A stretch of 64,000 nucleotides of DNA from Aphis gossypii. Lineage: Eukaryota > Arthropoda > Insecta > Hemiptera > Aphididae. Positions 28,501-39,557 of this stretch are shown here, in pieces. The position numbers were made by a program, and so were the translations under genes. The first letter of the stretch is position 1; every line of letters begins with the position of its first letter. Below the pieces are notes generated by a model. It did no database searches, was not told the DNA's origin, and worked only from the letters and a program-made list of their open reading frames with translations. The DNA lies in the NCBI RefSeq assembly GCF_020184175.1, contig NC_065532.1, positions 41,808,287 through 41,872,286 on the forward strand. The letters run 5' to 3'.

Positions 28501-28574
28501 TTGTCGGTTTTTGGGGTACATAATTATCTTTTCTAATTATATTTTATATAATATACACAGACGCAGGTACTTAC
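19561..28574. other. Long AT-rich non-coding stretch
   Basis: No coding region is supported. Slightly GC-richer patches near 21480-21560, 22340-22400 and 24000-24250 carry only isolated splice-like signals (for example CTGTCCTGTAG near 21514 and a GTGAGT at 21555). Short frames around 22015-22339 occur on both strands over the same bases and look spurious. Intergenic or large-intron DNA fits. If the first exon at 28575-28662 is real, this would be its first intron. Confidence 0.6.
25057..25114. repeat. Inverted repeat with a short loop
   Basis: The left arm around AAATAGGGTTTTTAATT (25061-25077) pairs with the right arm AATTAAAAAAACCCTATTT (25090-25108), allowing a two-base bulge in the A run. 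The arms extend a few bases further through AATA/TATT. This could be a hairpin or a minimal remnant of a foldback element. Confidence 0.55.
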
Positions 28575-28662
28575 CGATGATATCCCGACTGAAAGCGAAG
28601 TCCGCTGCAGTAGGAGGTATACGTGGTACAGTGGCTGTTGCTCCAACGACCGTGATACTTGT
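28575..28662 (-). other. Candidate non-coding first exon, minus strand
   Basis: From the predicted start near 28662 the minus strand runs about 88 nt to ATCG|GTAAGTAC, a strong 5' splice site (intron begins at 28574). The segment contains no ATG, so it would be a 5' untranslated exon, with translation starting in a later exon to the left, possibly outside the window. The site is at the edge of the CpG island, where a first exon-intron boundary is expected. Long first introns after untranslated exons are common in insect genes with long regulatory introns. No downstream coding exon on the minus strand could be paired with it by eye, so the gene is unidentified. Confidence 0.35.
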
Positions 28663-28689
28663 GAAATGCCGATCAACTTGTGGCGCTCG

Positions 28690-28695
28690 TTTATA
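28690..28695 (-). promoter_or_regulatory. Candidate TATA box, minus strand
   Basis: TATAAA on the minus strand within GAGTATAAACGAGCG. About 33 bases downstream is TTTCACA, a partial match to an insect initiator, which would put a start near 28662. The inverted CCAAT box lies about 120 bp upstream. Spacing is right for a TATA promoter, but the initiator match is imperfect. Confidence 0.35.
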
Positions 28696-29808
28696 CTCCG
28701 CGCGCTGAAACTCGATGGGACTTCGGGGGGTCGGCCGGGCGGACCGTCCACGGCGGTCGGGTAGCGATTGCAGGGGGGATGCTTTTCGTCTACGCCACAA
28801 CGACAACGCCGGTCGACCAATCGGAAACCGTTGTTTGGACGATTCATCCGCACCCGCGTACAACACGTTAAACCCCCTACACCCCCGTACACGCGTCTAC
28901 GTCACCGGTCGACTCGGCTATAATAATAATTATAAATATTTACTAATGTTTTCTATCACATTATGATAGTAATAAATAAATGTGGATAAATAATAATGCA
29001 CGGTTTGTATTTGAATTTCCCAACACAGAAAAAAGACTGCATTTATATGACCCAAAAATCCAAAAATATTTAAAATATATACACGAACAATATTGTTTTT
29101 CAACTCTTCTGTCTTATATTTCGTCTGAAAATACTTTTAAAACAATACTACGATTTAATTTCTTTTTTTCGATTTCTCCCAAAATATTATGGTAGTTAAC
29201 GCCTCACGAATTAAGAATGACGAAATAGAAGTTGGTTTAGGTTTTAAATTCTTTGACGAGTCGAATGGTTTTTTCATTTGGAAATTACGAATATTCCAAT
29301 AATATATACGTGTATATCGTATATGTGAATATATATTTTAAAGTTTTCTTTGGATATTATAATAAGATTTAAATAATTATTACTGAGTGATGAGAACGGG
29401 ATTAATTCGACAGGTGGAGTTCCATATTACTTACTATATTATTATGTTTGCAAAGATAAATTAGAAAAATGCCAATACTTTGGAAATAAGGCAATATCTT
29501 AAAAAATAATGTACGTGCCTTATCTTAAAAAAATTATTCTGTCTTCGTCCTTTACCTCTTTTATACTTCTTTATCATTTTCATCTCGAGACGTTTCTTGG
29601 GGTTTGCGGGGTCGGTCGCCCCGTAACCACCCATGTGCTATATCACACGCGATTTTTTGTGGATTGCGTCAAAAACTATTGTTTTCTTTCCATTAACTCG
29701 TGTTTACACGTATTAGACATTTAATAAGCTTACTCGGTGGGAAAAAAAAGTATTCCGCGGTATACGCGTATCTATACGTACATGGCATGTATATTGTTGT
29801 ATACTTAC

Positions 29809-29863
29809 CTGGTGCAAAGTGCTTTAATTCTATCGGGGATCACATGTATATATAAGAATTTCG
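29809..29863 (-). CDS. Candidate 55-nt internal exon, minus strand
   Basis: On the minus strand an acceptor GTTTTCCTATTGCAG is followed by 55 nt and then CACCAG|GTAAGTAT, close to a perfect donor. Only one phase is open: two leading bases, then KFLYIHVIPDRIKALCT, then two trailing bases. The other two phases stop. I do not recognise the peptide. It lies about 1.1 kb upstream of the candidate minus-strand promoter at 28.6-28.8 kb. If both are real, the promoter would be an internal alternative start of a larger minus-strand gene. The splice signals are the best pair I found in the window, but a 55-nt segment can arise by chance. Confidence 0.3.
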
Positions 29864-30703
29864 CTGCAATAGGAAAACATGATTCCGTCGCTGTACTAAT
29901 GTAGTGGGTGTTGTCGAGGATTTCCAAAAACACATATTATATAATGTATATACTACTCGTATATACGGTTATCTGCTATTAGCTAACGCACAGTACTCGC
30001 AAATTATACGAATAAAAGTATATAGCGCTATATGAAACTTTATTTAATAATTAATTAAAAATGTATTTAGGTGGAATATTTGTTTAATCGTAAATTTTCT
30101 CTAAATTATTAAATATGATCTATTTGAATATTATAAATTAATTTTAACGATTTGAAAATCAATGGACCATTCCTATTCTACGTGAGCATAATCTGATCGA
30201 ATATAATATAAGTATGACGTGGAAAAAAATATAAAAACATAATCCTTTAGCTAATAGATAAGTACTTATTCACTTGGAATGACAAAAATCGATTATGAAA
30301 ATTCTTATACGCCCAAGTTACCTTTAAGGTATTACTGTTAAGATCGCAATATTTTCAATACTCGAGTGTTGTCAAATATTTATTATTTTCATTATTATAA
30401 CCTTCAATAATTCAAAAAAAAAGGTACAAATGCATAAACGCACTCATACGTATATAGGTAGACAGAGTGGTGTCTGTCTGTAATTTTCTTAATACATATA
30501 ATATAGATTCGTATGTCAATTATATATATATGTAAATAATAATTAGTATTTGTATGTCGATAATTAAGGTGTGGGACTACGTTTCATTTTTTAAAAAAAG
30601 TCTCTATTATGACGGTAGGTTCCTTCCCCCCAAAAAATGCTGCTTATATCACCGGAGAATCGTGATAAAGTCGTTAATTAAAAGTTTGATGTATTCAACT
30701 GTT

Positions 30704-30712
30704 GATCCAGAG
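30704..30712. repeat. Target site duplication, left copy (GATCCAGAG)
   Basis: Nine bases identical to 31262-31270, directly bounding the inverted-repeat element between them. Confidence 0.75.
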
Positions 30713-31261
30713 GGTCGTAGCCCATTTGGCTCCCATTTTCCTAAACGGCTCCCGTTTTACAAAAAGATCAATTTTCAAACGGCTCCCGTCAAAAAGATTT
30801 TACGATCAGGTAAATTTCCAAACAGCTCTGGATTTTACAACACAAGTTCATTTTCATTTCATACCTTGATTTAAAACTGTCTTAAAAGAGGTGTGGTAAA
30901 CTTTTGTTGGTGTAAACTAAGTAAATTATAAAACGTATGTAGAAGAATCATATATTGTGAATTTTTTATTAGAATAATATTAAATTTTAGTAGAAATATA
31001 AAAAAAAATAATTCACTTCGCAATTTGTTTAGGCAAATTTTTTATATACCTAATTCATACGTGTTATGTTCACTAGATGAAAATGTGTCTCTTAATGAAC
31101 TCTAGTTATTTTAAAAATTTAGGTGTACTGACATGAGTGAGCTTTAATTTAATTTTTTTTCTACGGGAGCCGTTTAGGTATTTACCTGTTTGTTAGACCT
31201 TTTTTAACGGGAGCCGTTTGGAAATAAGCAAACAATAGACGGAAGCCGTTTGGGATCCGAC
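30713..31261. mobile_element. 549-bp MULE-like inverted-repeat element with motif arrays
   Basis: The ends are inverted copies: GGTCGTAGCCCATTTGGC at the left and, read from the right on the other strand, GTCGGATCCCAAACGGC. A perfect 9-bp duplication GATCCAGAG flanks the element; 8-11 bp, typically 9, is the hallmark of Mutator-like (MULE) transposition. The arms carry AAACGGCTCCCGT or variants at 30724-30736, 30743-30755, 30777-30789 and 30820-30832, and inverted at 31163-31175, 31207-31219 and 31239-31251. Spacing of the outer copies is similar in both arms (about 32-34 and 43-44 bp), so the arms share one layout, with one extra copy on the left. The middle (about 30835-31140) is ordinary AT-rich sequence with no transposase frame, so this is non-autonomous. 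The repeated motif may be a transposase-binding site; that is inference. Confidence 0.75.
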
Positions 31262-31270
31262 GATCCAGAG
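31262..31270. repeat. Target site duplication, right copy (GATCCAGAG)
   Basis: Identical to 30704-30712. Confidence 0.75.
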
Positions 31271-32876
31271 TTTTCGGAAAGATTTAACCTAACCTAGATT
31301 CGAGTAAAAAAAAATGTGATTATTATGTCGAACTACATGTCCTGAATAAAAAGTACATTTAATATTTATGTTATAATTCAAACAATAATAATACTACTAT
31401 GAACTATACGTCAAAAGCGTTAAATTCATACGGGTCGTCTGATAATATTATAGTCATGAAAAGGATCCGTTGTTTTACATGCGGCAGGCCATAGCGATAT
31501 ATTGAAGTGTTACAATTATTCTTATTTACTCAATGAAAACGGCTACAGACAATAAGTTTAATTGTATGACGAGGAGAATAACGCATATGCATTTATGACG
31601 ATTTTTATCACTTGTATTAAAATAATATTATATTACAATCAAACCGTTATCGCGCGAACATTTATTACGTTATTTACTCCACAGATAAATACGACACAAT
31701 AATAGTTTCTATCGTTAATCAGACTTTATTGCATAGAACAAATGATACAAAATAAAAACACTAAAATTGATCGCGAGAAAGTTAAACCAATCACTTGGAT
31801 AAAATACTTTAATATATTAATGTTATACATGCATATAAGGCGATTTTATTATGGTAATTGGTAAAAACTCTTTTCATCGAAACGCTTTTTGAAATATTTT
31901 TTTTACTTAATTTCAAGTTATTACAAAATCGCATTTTTGAATGGATATTTTCCAATAATATTATTAATGTATAAAAATCGATTTTTAATAAGTTGTTAAT
32001 TAGTTATAATTTATAACTATTTAAAGTTTAGATGTGTGGAGAGAGACATAATATCTCTGGGGTATGCCATAAAATTTAAATTCGCTACTTTTCTCATCTA
32101 AATTTGAAATACTTTTAACTATCAAACTAATTAATAACACCATCACTCAAATACACGTGGAACTACATTTGAAGATCAATATTTTTATAATAAAATAGAA
32201 ATTCTCTAAAATATTCAGTGAATTATTAAAAACAGAAATTGATAACAAATAAACAATTTTGTTTTTTAAGAATGTTGTTATGTAATGTTTACAAATTACC
32301 TATCTAAAAAAGAACAACAATAAAATTCAAGAATGTTGATACTCTTTGATAGAATGAATGTTTATTTAAAAAAAAAAATCACAGGAACCCACACATACAT
32401 ATTAAAATATTTTAATACAATATTAGTGTTATAAATAACTATTAAATGTTGCTTTAATCGTTTTATACACGTTGTTCATACGACTGCAATAATTCACTGC
32501 TCATTAATAATTTAATATTATCGTTAAAATTTTACTTTATGCAATAGCAGTATTAAATCGAGTACCTATATTATAGTTGATAATATATAGGTGTTTACGT
32601 ATTGTTTAATTATTAAAATTAATGTATAAAATAATATAATATTTATTATTTTATTAATCCGTGAATTTGTGTAAACTCTATTTCTTTAGTAGTTTAGTCG
32701 TAAAAAAATTGAACATTATAATATTAGTATAATAAAAAACATTAAACATATTATTTTGTGTACACTAATCGAAGTATTTATATTTTAGTTTTAGTATTTA
32801 GTGGTTGAAAATAAATAAAACTGATATGCGTACCTATTACGTAATGCGAGCTGAACTGACAAAAAATATATACGTA

Positions 32877-32893
32877 ATATATATATATATATA
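32877..32893. repeat. (AT)n microsatellite, 17 bp
   Basis: Perfect alternating A/T run. Confidence 0.8.
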
Positions 32894-33328
32894 AATGTAT
32901 GTATAAAAATAATATTTTTAATAACAATATTATAATTAAAGCTTTTACTTATATTCAAATTTTTTATTGTTGGCCAAAAATTATTAAAATTGATAAAATA
33001 GTATGAATATTTAATAAAAATATATTATACTCATTGGCACTGTACGCGTGTAACAATAATAAAATAATTGAAGTATTCAAAGATACTGATTATTTTTCTG
33101 TGTCTTTACTGTATTGTACTGAACGATTAACTGCCGGAAAAATAAACAGTTACTCTTATTATTTATACATTATTTTTACCATAATGTATTTGGATATTTT
33201 TATTAATCTGAATCGAAGGTCAGAAATAAATTTCAAATTTAATTCTGTGTTATTTTGTAATGACAGGGATTTAAGTTGAACGTCGATGTTGGGTTGACAT
33301 GGAGTGTATAACAGACACAAGCGAGACT

Positions 33329-33420
33329 GATCTCATTGGTCAATTTAAATTGGCAATATGTAGTTAGCGTTCGCTGTGGTCCACGAGAACGTTTTTTTGT
33401 TCGTGACGTATAAAATATCG
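33329..33420 (+). promoter_or_regulatory. Weak promoter-like cluster
   Basis: CTCATTGGTCAAT (inverted CCAAT core, about 33333-33345) is followed about 65 bp later by TGACGTATAAAATA, which combines a CRE-like TGACGTA half and a TATA box at about 33409. The segment is richer in CpG than its flanks. No exon or start codon downstream supports a gene, so this may be coincidence. Confidence 0.15.
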
Positions 33421-33738
33421 TTACATTAAATTTTATTATTTACACGTTTAATAAAAGTTTTAAATGTATTTAAAAAAACCAAGGAAATTTTTCTGCTGTA
33501 TAGTTGGTGTTGAGCGACCTCACCATTGGGTATAAATTAATGCTGTAATCATTAAAGAGTAATGGATTTAATAATTAATGACACACTGTAAAAGTGATCC
33601 ACTGAATGATTAGTTACAGACACTCGAAACTTATTAAATGGTAGATCAACGCAACTTCCTTGGTTATAAAACATTAAGCTAAGGACTTATTGGCTATTGT
33701 CGAGTATCAATAAAATATTATTGATTCAAAGAATATTA

Positions 33739-33741
<3 letters not shown>

Positions 33742-33774
<33 letters not shown>
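33742..33774. repeat. (AT)n microsatellite, about 33 bp
   Basis: The longest perfect AT dinucleotide tract in the window, about 16 units, continuing as an imperfect AT-rich tail to about 33780. Confidence 0.9.
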
Positions 33775-33779
<5 letters not shown>

Positions 33780-34215
33780 ATAATTTAATAGTATGATTAT
33801 ATAATATATAATAGTTTAAATGTATAAATGTATTCAAAATTTTTATTTGAATATAAAAATTAAAAATGTCACGAACTTTTATGAAAAAATAATTTATATA
33901 TTTTCCTAATTTTTATGAATTTCAAAGAGTCAAAATACCATTAAAATATTTTTAAATCATATGATATATTTGTATAAATAATGATATTTGTTAAAATTTT
34001 CAAGTTCATGTCTACGGTTTTTGAACTACAACAAAATAACAAATATTTGATGTTTCGTAATTACTTCATTTTTTCATATTTTTTCCGATTAATAGTCAAA
34101 TATGGAGAATATTTATTAATTGCTCCAAAAATAATGATAGAAACGAAAGAACATCATTAGTTTTAAATCAATACATCCATCATGCATTGAAAATCTAAAA
34201 TAAATATAGTAGGCA

Positions 34216-34621
34216 CAATAAGACCTCACTAGTCTGACAACTTAGTAATTTGACAATTTATTTTTTACATTCCTCTTTTTTATGCATGAGAAATGTCATT
34301 TATAAACTTGACTTTACAACCTACACTATATTATGGTTTAAAAACTAAAGTGACCAAAAATTTATAAACTAAAAAAGAAAACTATAATATATTAAATTAT
34401 AAATTAAATAATATACAAATATATATTTTCGCATTAATAATATATTGTTTTTTTTTTTTTTTTGTCGAGCACTCAATAATTTGACAGACACTTTCAATCT
34501 GACCTCATCTGGTTGCACATAAGTAGGACTACCAAAGTCTTACTATATTGAAAAAAACAACTAAATACATTGTTTGAATGAGAATGTATTAATCGAGATG
34601 AAGAATTAAACGGTCTCACTG
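34216..34621. mobile_element. Possible pogo-like non-autonomous element
   Basis: The left end CAATAAGACC (34216-34225) and the right end read on the opposite strand, CAGTGAGACC (34621-34612), are inverted near-matches. TA follows the right end, as expected for pogo/Tc1 insertion; the left flank is CA, not TA. Inside, TAATTTGACA occurs at about 34246 and again at about 34477, next to related words AGTCTGACAAC and AATCTGACCTC, reminiscent of subterminal repeats of pogo-type elements. About 406 bp with no transposase frame. The terminal match is short and one flank is wrong, so confidence is low. Confidence 0.3.
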
Positions 34622-37268
34622 TATATTACATTGTCAAACGAAATAAACATCTAATTTCAAGTATGTATATTGTATAGTATAATTTTTGACTTATAAAAAT
34701 GTTGATATTTATAGGTAATATTATAATATGCATGTCAGATACGTAAACTAAAAGCATATTATACGGATAGTTTTGAGCTTCACGGGGATTAAGGAAGTCT
34801 TTAATTTTCGACGAAATATTATACATTTGTCTACCGCGCGTACACGATACCACCAGCAATAAGTAATTATTTATTTTATTTTCAACGTAAGTACATTTAT
34901 TTATTGTAACCAGTAACCGCTAACAATACGAAAACGAAATTATTGAAATAATTAAATGTTTAGTCAATGTCCTTACTCAAAAATCGAGGTTTCCAATAAT
35001 TTGAACTTAAAAAGTAAAAACAAATATTCTGGGACTAAAAAATGTATATAGACAGGTATGTAATTTAGTATTACACGGTATTAAATTTTACTCGAGATTA
35101 TACGAGTTGCCTGTATATAATACTGGTAAATAATAATAATAATAGAGATTACAGGAAACAATACTATTTGTGAATGTGTAATTTAATTTATTGTGTACCT
35201 AATTCAACTATACAGTAACTCGTGAACGGCAATAATGATCATTAAATTTATACTTAATTGCGTATAAAGGTTATTTTAAGCTTTAGAACATACGATTTAT
35301 TATAAATTATAATTGTATAAATCAATAGTTCATCCAATCTTTGGATTAGTGAACACTATTGGAATTTTAATGTAGCTCATATGATCAGTTTTATAACAAT
35401 ACGTATAATTTATTAATCAATTGTTTTATTTATTACCTTTTTTTTTTCAATTTAAAATGTAATATTATATGAAATTAATATTGATTATCTGATTAAATTA
35501 CTATTAAAAATGAGATCCAAAATATTTGATATACATCAACTTATTGTTATCACGAGAATTATAGTACGTATTTTTGATTGTGTTCAAGTTTTTTAAAAAT
35601 GTATAAATATAATAAACATATATATATATATATGTTTTAATAATTGTTGGGCCACTTGAATTTATGTCGTGATCCAGTGTTAATACAAATTTAAATAGGT
35701 ACTCATTATATTAAAACGACACTCATTAAGTATTATTAAAATAATTATCGAACATTTTATTTCATTATTGTTTTGCTTCATACATGTTTAAAATTGTTAC
35801 AATATTATAGATCTATACATCACCCTTGAAGTCAGAATGAAACGAAACGAGATTTCAGTATCCGGTATCTGTATCCTTTCTGTAATACTTTCATCGTACT
35901 TGTACTGTTATTTGTTTTGCTTTTCATGTGCATGAACATATTTTTACCACATTATGTTTTTCACTCTATTAAATATTAATAGTCTACTTCAAAACTTAAA
36001 TTATTTACAGATCGCGTCGCCAACAATGGTTTTTTCTTCGACACAATAATTTAATTTTTGTATAATATATTATAGTATTATACACGTAGATATCTGTGTC
36101 ATACCCAATGTATTGTATTATTATATGTATCAACTTGGGATTTAAATTTTTTAAGAGGATTTATTATTAAATTCCCTCGAGAAATACATTTTGTTATAAT
36201 ATTAAACAAAACATAAGGCTACATACGTCATCATCAAAAACTACGAAAGCAAGGTTGGTCAATTTTGATGGGTAATCGAATTGGTTTTTTTTTATTTTAC
36301 AAATGATATATTGATATTGACATCGATAGTACTCGGATAATTGTATTAAAAAAAGCTAATATTCTCCTAACCTATTTTTGCACATAATATGTTCTAAAAA
36401 AAAAGGAAAAGAAAACAGTGTCTAGAGAATAAGACATTCGTGTTACGATTGCACCAGATCCACACATATTAATAAATTGGACGTTGAATTGCCTATAGTT
36501 TACTCAGCTTACTCGTTAGTTTACGTTTAAGTTTTAATATTCATATTCATTTAACTTTTTAAATCGTAAAATCGAGTTTATTATTCGTTGTTGAGAAATT
36601 AAAACGGAATACGACTTATTGTTTAGTGTTAATTTGAATTAAAATTAAAATAAGTTGATAGAAAAAAAAACATATTGTTTAAGTATGCGGATTTATGATC
36701 GTTAAACTATTTATGACAATTATTTTGTACATTTCATAATAACACTACCATAAAATGTATTGGAGATTTGTTATTTAAGCAATATATAAATTAATATGAA
36801 CATTTACAGTAATTATTTCGAAAATTACATTACCTACCATCTGTGTCAAAATCTCCCAATTAATAGACATTATTTGTGCGCTGTATAAATTTATTATTGT
36901 GACGCAAACGGGTATGAAGCACTTTTACTGCTTTCCACAGGCTTAACACAGACACATCTATATCGTAAGGCAATTAGGTTCCAAGCTCCTGTTTTCGGAT
37001 ATATAGCTAAACGAGTCAATATAATACCTATCAATAATAACTCGTAGATTTGAGTAAGTCGGACGAATTTTAACCGTCGCGCCGGTCTATTATATTATGA
37101 CCACACGCCTACGAATAATTGTTACAGATAATTTATTACACGATATAGGTATATATTAAGTGCTATTACGCACAAAACAGAATTGGTCACTGCGACGCCG
37201 AACGATAATCGGTTACACGTAACTACATGCAAATAGACCGAATAGAATATAAATATAGTTTATATATA
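34622..37268. other. AT-rich non-coding stretch
   Basis: Nothing coding supported. Contains (AT)n at 35618-35633 and (AAT)n-like runs near 35128-35144. A small GC-richer spot near 37075-37100 (CGTCGCGCCGG) lies just before the transposon at 37269. Confidence 0.6.
35618..35633. repeat. (AT)n microsatellite, 16 bp
   Basis: Perfect alternating A/T run. Confidence 0.8.
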
Positions 37269-37843
37269 TGATGCACCCCTAAACACATATTCGTCCGTTT
37301 TTTTCTAATGTGCGTTTATTAAAATTCTGATTTTGAGAATTTTTAAGTTAACTTAAATAGCTTAAGACCATATTTTAAAATGAACGTGTATAATTAATAT
37401 TAATCTTTGAGAACTGATTTATAATATTATTTATTTAAGTCATTTGACGTTGACAGATTTAAACCGAGTACCTATCTATGTTTATTTTATTTTAAATTTA
37501 CGATCATCAACTATTTCATTTAAAAATTTTATCCTTATTAAATAAAGGCTAATATAAAAAAATTAATTAGTTTTTATTTTCGATTAACATAAATAAACAT
37601 TTTTGAAAAAAAAATCATTTGTTCAACAACTTTTAAAAGTACGTTTAAAAAACGGAAGTTAATAATTTAAAAAAGAAATTTTTTCTCAACATCATAGGAA
37701 ACTTTTTAAATGTTAGTATCTATTTTAAAATACGGCCTTAAAGTAATCTCGGAAATTTAAATAATATAATATAAATGAAATAATTGAATAAATGTAAAAT
37801 TAAAGAACAAATTAGGTGTGAGTGTGCTCAGGAAATCACCTCG
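37269..37843. mobile_element. TA-flanked inverted-repeat element (MITE-like), copy A
   Basis: The right end, read on the minus strand, is TA|CGAGGTGATTTCCTGAGC followed by ACACTCACACCTAATTT. This closely follows the ends of copies B (39558-40282) and C (53841-54172). The left end is more decayed: CCCCTAAACACATATTCGTC, then T-rich. Sub-terminal sequence 37321-37385 matches copy B at about 39612-39680 (TCTGATTTT, AGAATTTTTAA, ATCATATTTT/ACCATATTTT). There is no transposase frame. The TA flank fits Tc1/mariner-type insertion. The left boundary is uncertain by several bases. Confidence 0.5.
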
Positions 37844-38920
37844 TATATCGCAAAATATTAAACATAGCAGGATTAACTTGGTCGCTAAGTTATGACACTG
37901 AAGTGTAAGTTATACCGGACCAAAATTTAATCGTTTGCTAATACAGTTCAGTTCGCATCAACAGTCGTATATTATATTGACATAGTATTTATACGTTAGG
38001 CTAAGTTAAGTGCAGAATGATTATGATATCCAGGATCAATTATTGAGTTGAAAATTCGTCTCTATAGTATAGGTATGTGGCTAAAAATTCAATAAAAGTT
38101 ACAATGAATATAATTTTAAATGTAATAGTAAAATTTTAATTATATTTTTCAGCTAGTAATAATGGTATTCTAAACATTAAAATATCTATTTTATTTTCAA
38201 TTATGTTTAATCCCATTTCGCCGAACTAAGATTTTTAAGGTCTTCAATGGTTGAAAGCTTAGAATATTATGTTGATAATCATATGCTGTGTGCCGTGCCT
38301 GTGTATACTGTGTACAGTTTAAAGTAAGGGGATTTTTCCAGCGAAGCACAGCATTTATTTGTACGTAAAATAAAATAAAATTTTGATTAATGTACCAACA
38401 TTGAGATTTAAAACTTTTTTTTACTATTCATAACCAAACATTTGTTAATGATGAACTTCAAATTGAATTATAGTTTGAAAATAATATCAATCTATTTGTG
38501 ATTTGTGATTACTGATTAACTTTTTCAACATATTGTAAATTGTTATACAAAATGATTGCCACACAACTGTTTAAAAATATATATACATATAATATAATAT
38601 ATTACATATTAAAATCAGTTGAAAAAATATAACTTTTTGCTCGAGGTTGAATAGGTGAGTAATATTTTTTTTAATAGTTTTCAATTAATTTGTTTTTGAC
38701 AGTTTATCCACAAATAACACGACGGGTATATGTGAAATAACCGTCGAGTTTGACCATAACGTATGGCGAAATCTTTAAAAATATCATATGAAAAATAAAA
38801 ATTATTTGTAGTTTCCATCATTATGTTTTACTGCAGATATGACCCTAACCTAACACACCCAAATCACGTACCCCGAGTTTTAGCGTTAATAATCGTTTCG
38901 TATTTTATTTTTTTGTACAG

Positions 38921-38990
38921 TTTTGCTCGTCTGGTCGTGTGCGATATGGTAATAAACAAAGGATTCAAGCAGGACCTATTATATACGTAT
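38921..38990 (+). CDS. Candidate 70-nt internal exon, unknown gene
   Basis: A T-rich acceptor (TTTATTTTTTTGTACAG ending at 38920) and a GTGAGT donor at 38991 bound a 70-nt segment of balanced composition. One phase is open as one leading base plus 23 codons: FARLVVCDMVINKGFKQDLL, then YTY. That frame also stays open on both sides (38823-39029), so openness alone is weak support. The peptide is not recognised. No partner exon was found nearby; it would have to belong to a plus-strand gene with long introns. Confidence 0.18.
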
Positions 38991-39557
38991 GTGAGTCGGC
39001 GTTATTCCAGAAAGATACACACGATATGATTTAGGTACGTGGGTGTACCTGCGCGATGAGGAAAAATCACTAGTCTCTATAGTGTTATTCCTTATGTATG
39101 TATATATAATATCATGTGTGTAATATACACTATAGTAGTGTTACTATAATAATTGTAATGTGTGATAACGGACGGTCTGTGTTTGAATTATTGTTCGGTG
39201 ACGTGCGTGCAATGTGCTCTTTTTTTACCGTACATGCTTTCACGATAATAGATGTCGCGTGTTGATAATGTATCTTACACTGTTGCGTTGTCCAGAAAAA
39301 TGATTTAAACGCGTAGACGAAACGAAAATAATAAATACCTGGAGAAAACGTTACTTCGATATTTTTAACAGTCAATAATAATATTACACGATCGCCCGTG
39401 ATCACTGATAAAATAGCTACAAGAATATTTTTACTTTTGTGTTTTATAATTATTGGTTAATTATTATTGATTTTCGCAATATTTTTACGATTTATCAACT
39501 GCAGATAATTTCCATACCGCGATTGTGAGAATGATCACAATATACCATATACGAGTA

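Larger units (their letters stand above)
28575..28920. promoter_or_regulatory. CpG-rich island, candidate promoter region
   Basis: About 40 CpG dinucleotides by hand count in roughly 350 bp, against a CpG-poor AT-rich background on both sides. This is the sharpest compositional break in the window. On the minus strand it holds, in order, an inverted CCAAT box (CCGATTGGTCG, 28813-28823), a TATAAA (28690-28695) and a GTAAGT donor starting at 28574. In insects that methylate gene bodies, CpG retention commonly marks unmethylated promoters; that part is general knowledge. Open frames of 109 and 119 codons cross the island on the minus strand in two registers, with others on the plus strand, as expected from few stops in GC-rich DNA rather than from coding. 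Confidence 0.5.
31271..34215. other. AT-rich non-coding stretch with microsatellites
   Basis: No gene is supported. It includes (AT)n at 32877-32893 and 33742-33774 and the promoter-like cluster at 33329-33420. The open frame at 33034-33279 is Y/N/I-rich with no domain. Confidence 0.6.

Noticed and set aside
28533..28892. 109- and 119-codon minus-strand frames as protein genes
   Set aside because: They overlap in different registers inside the CpG island, plus-strand frames are open there too, and the donor at 28574 would interrupt them.
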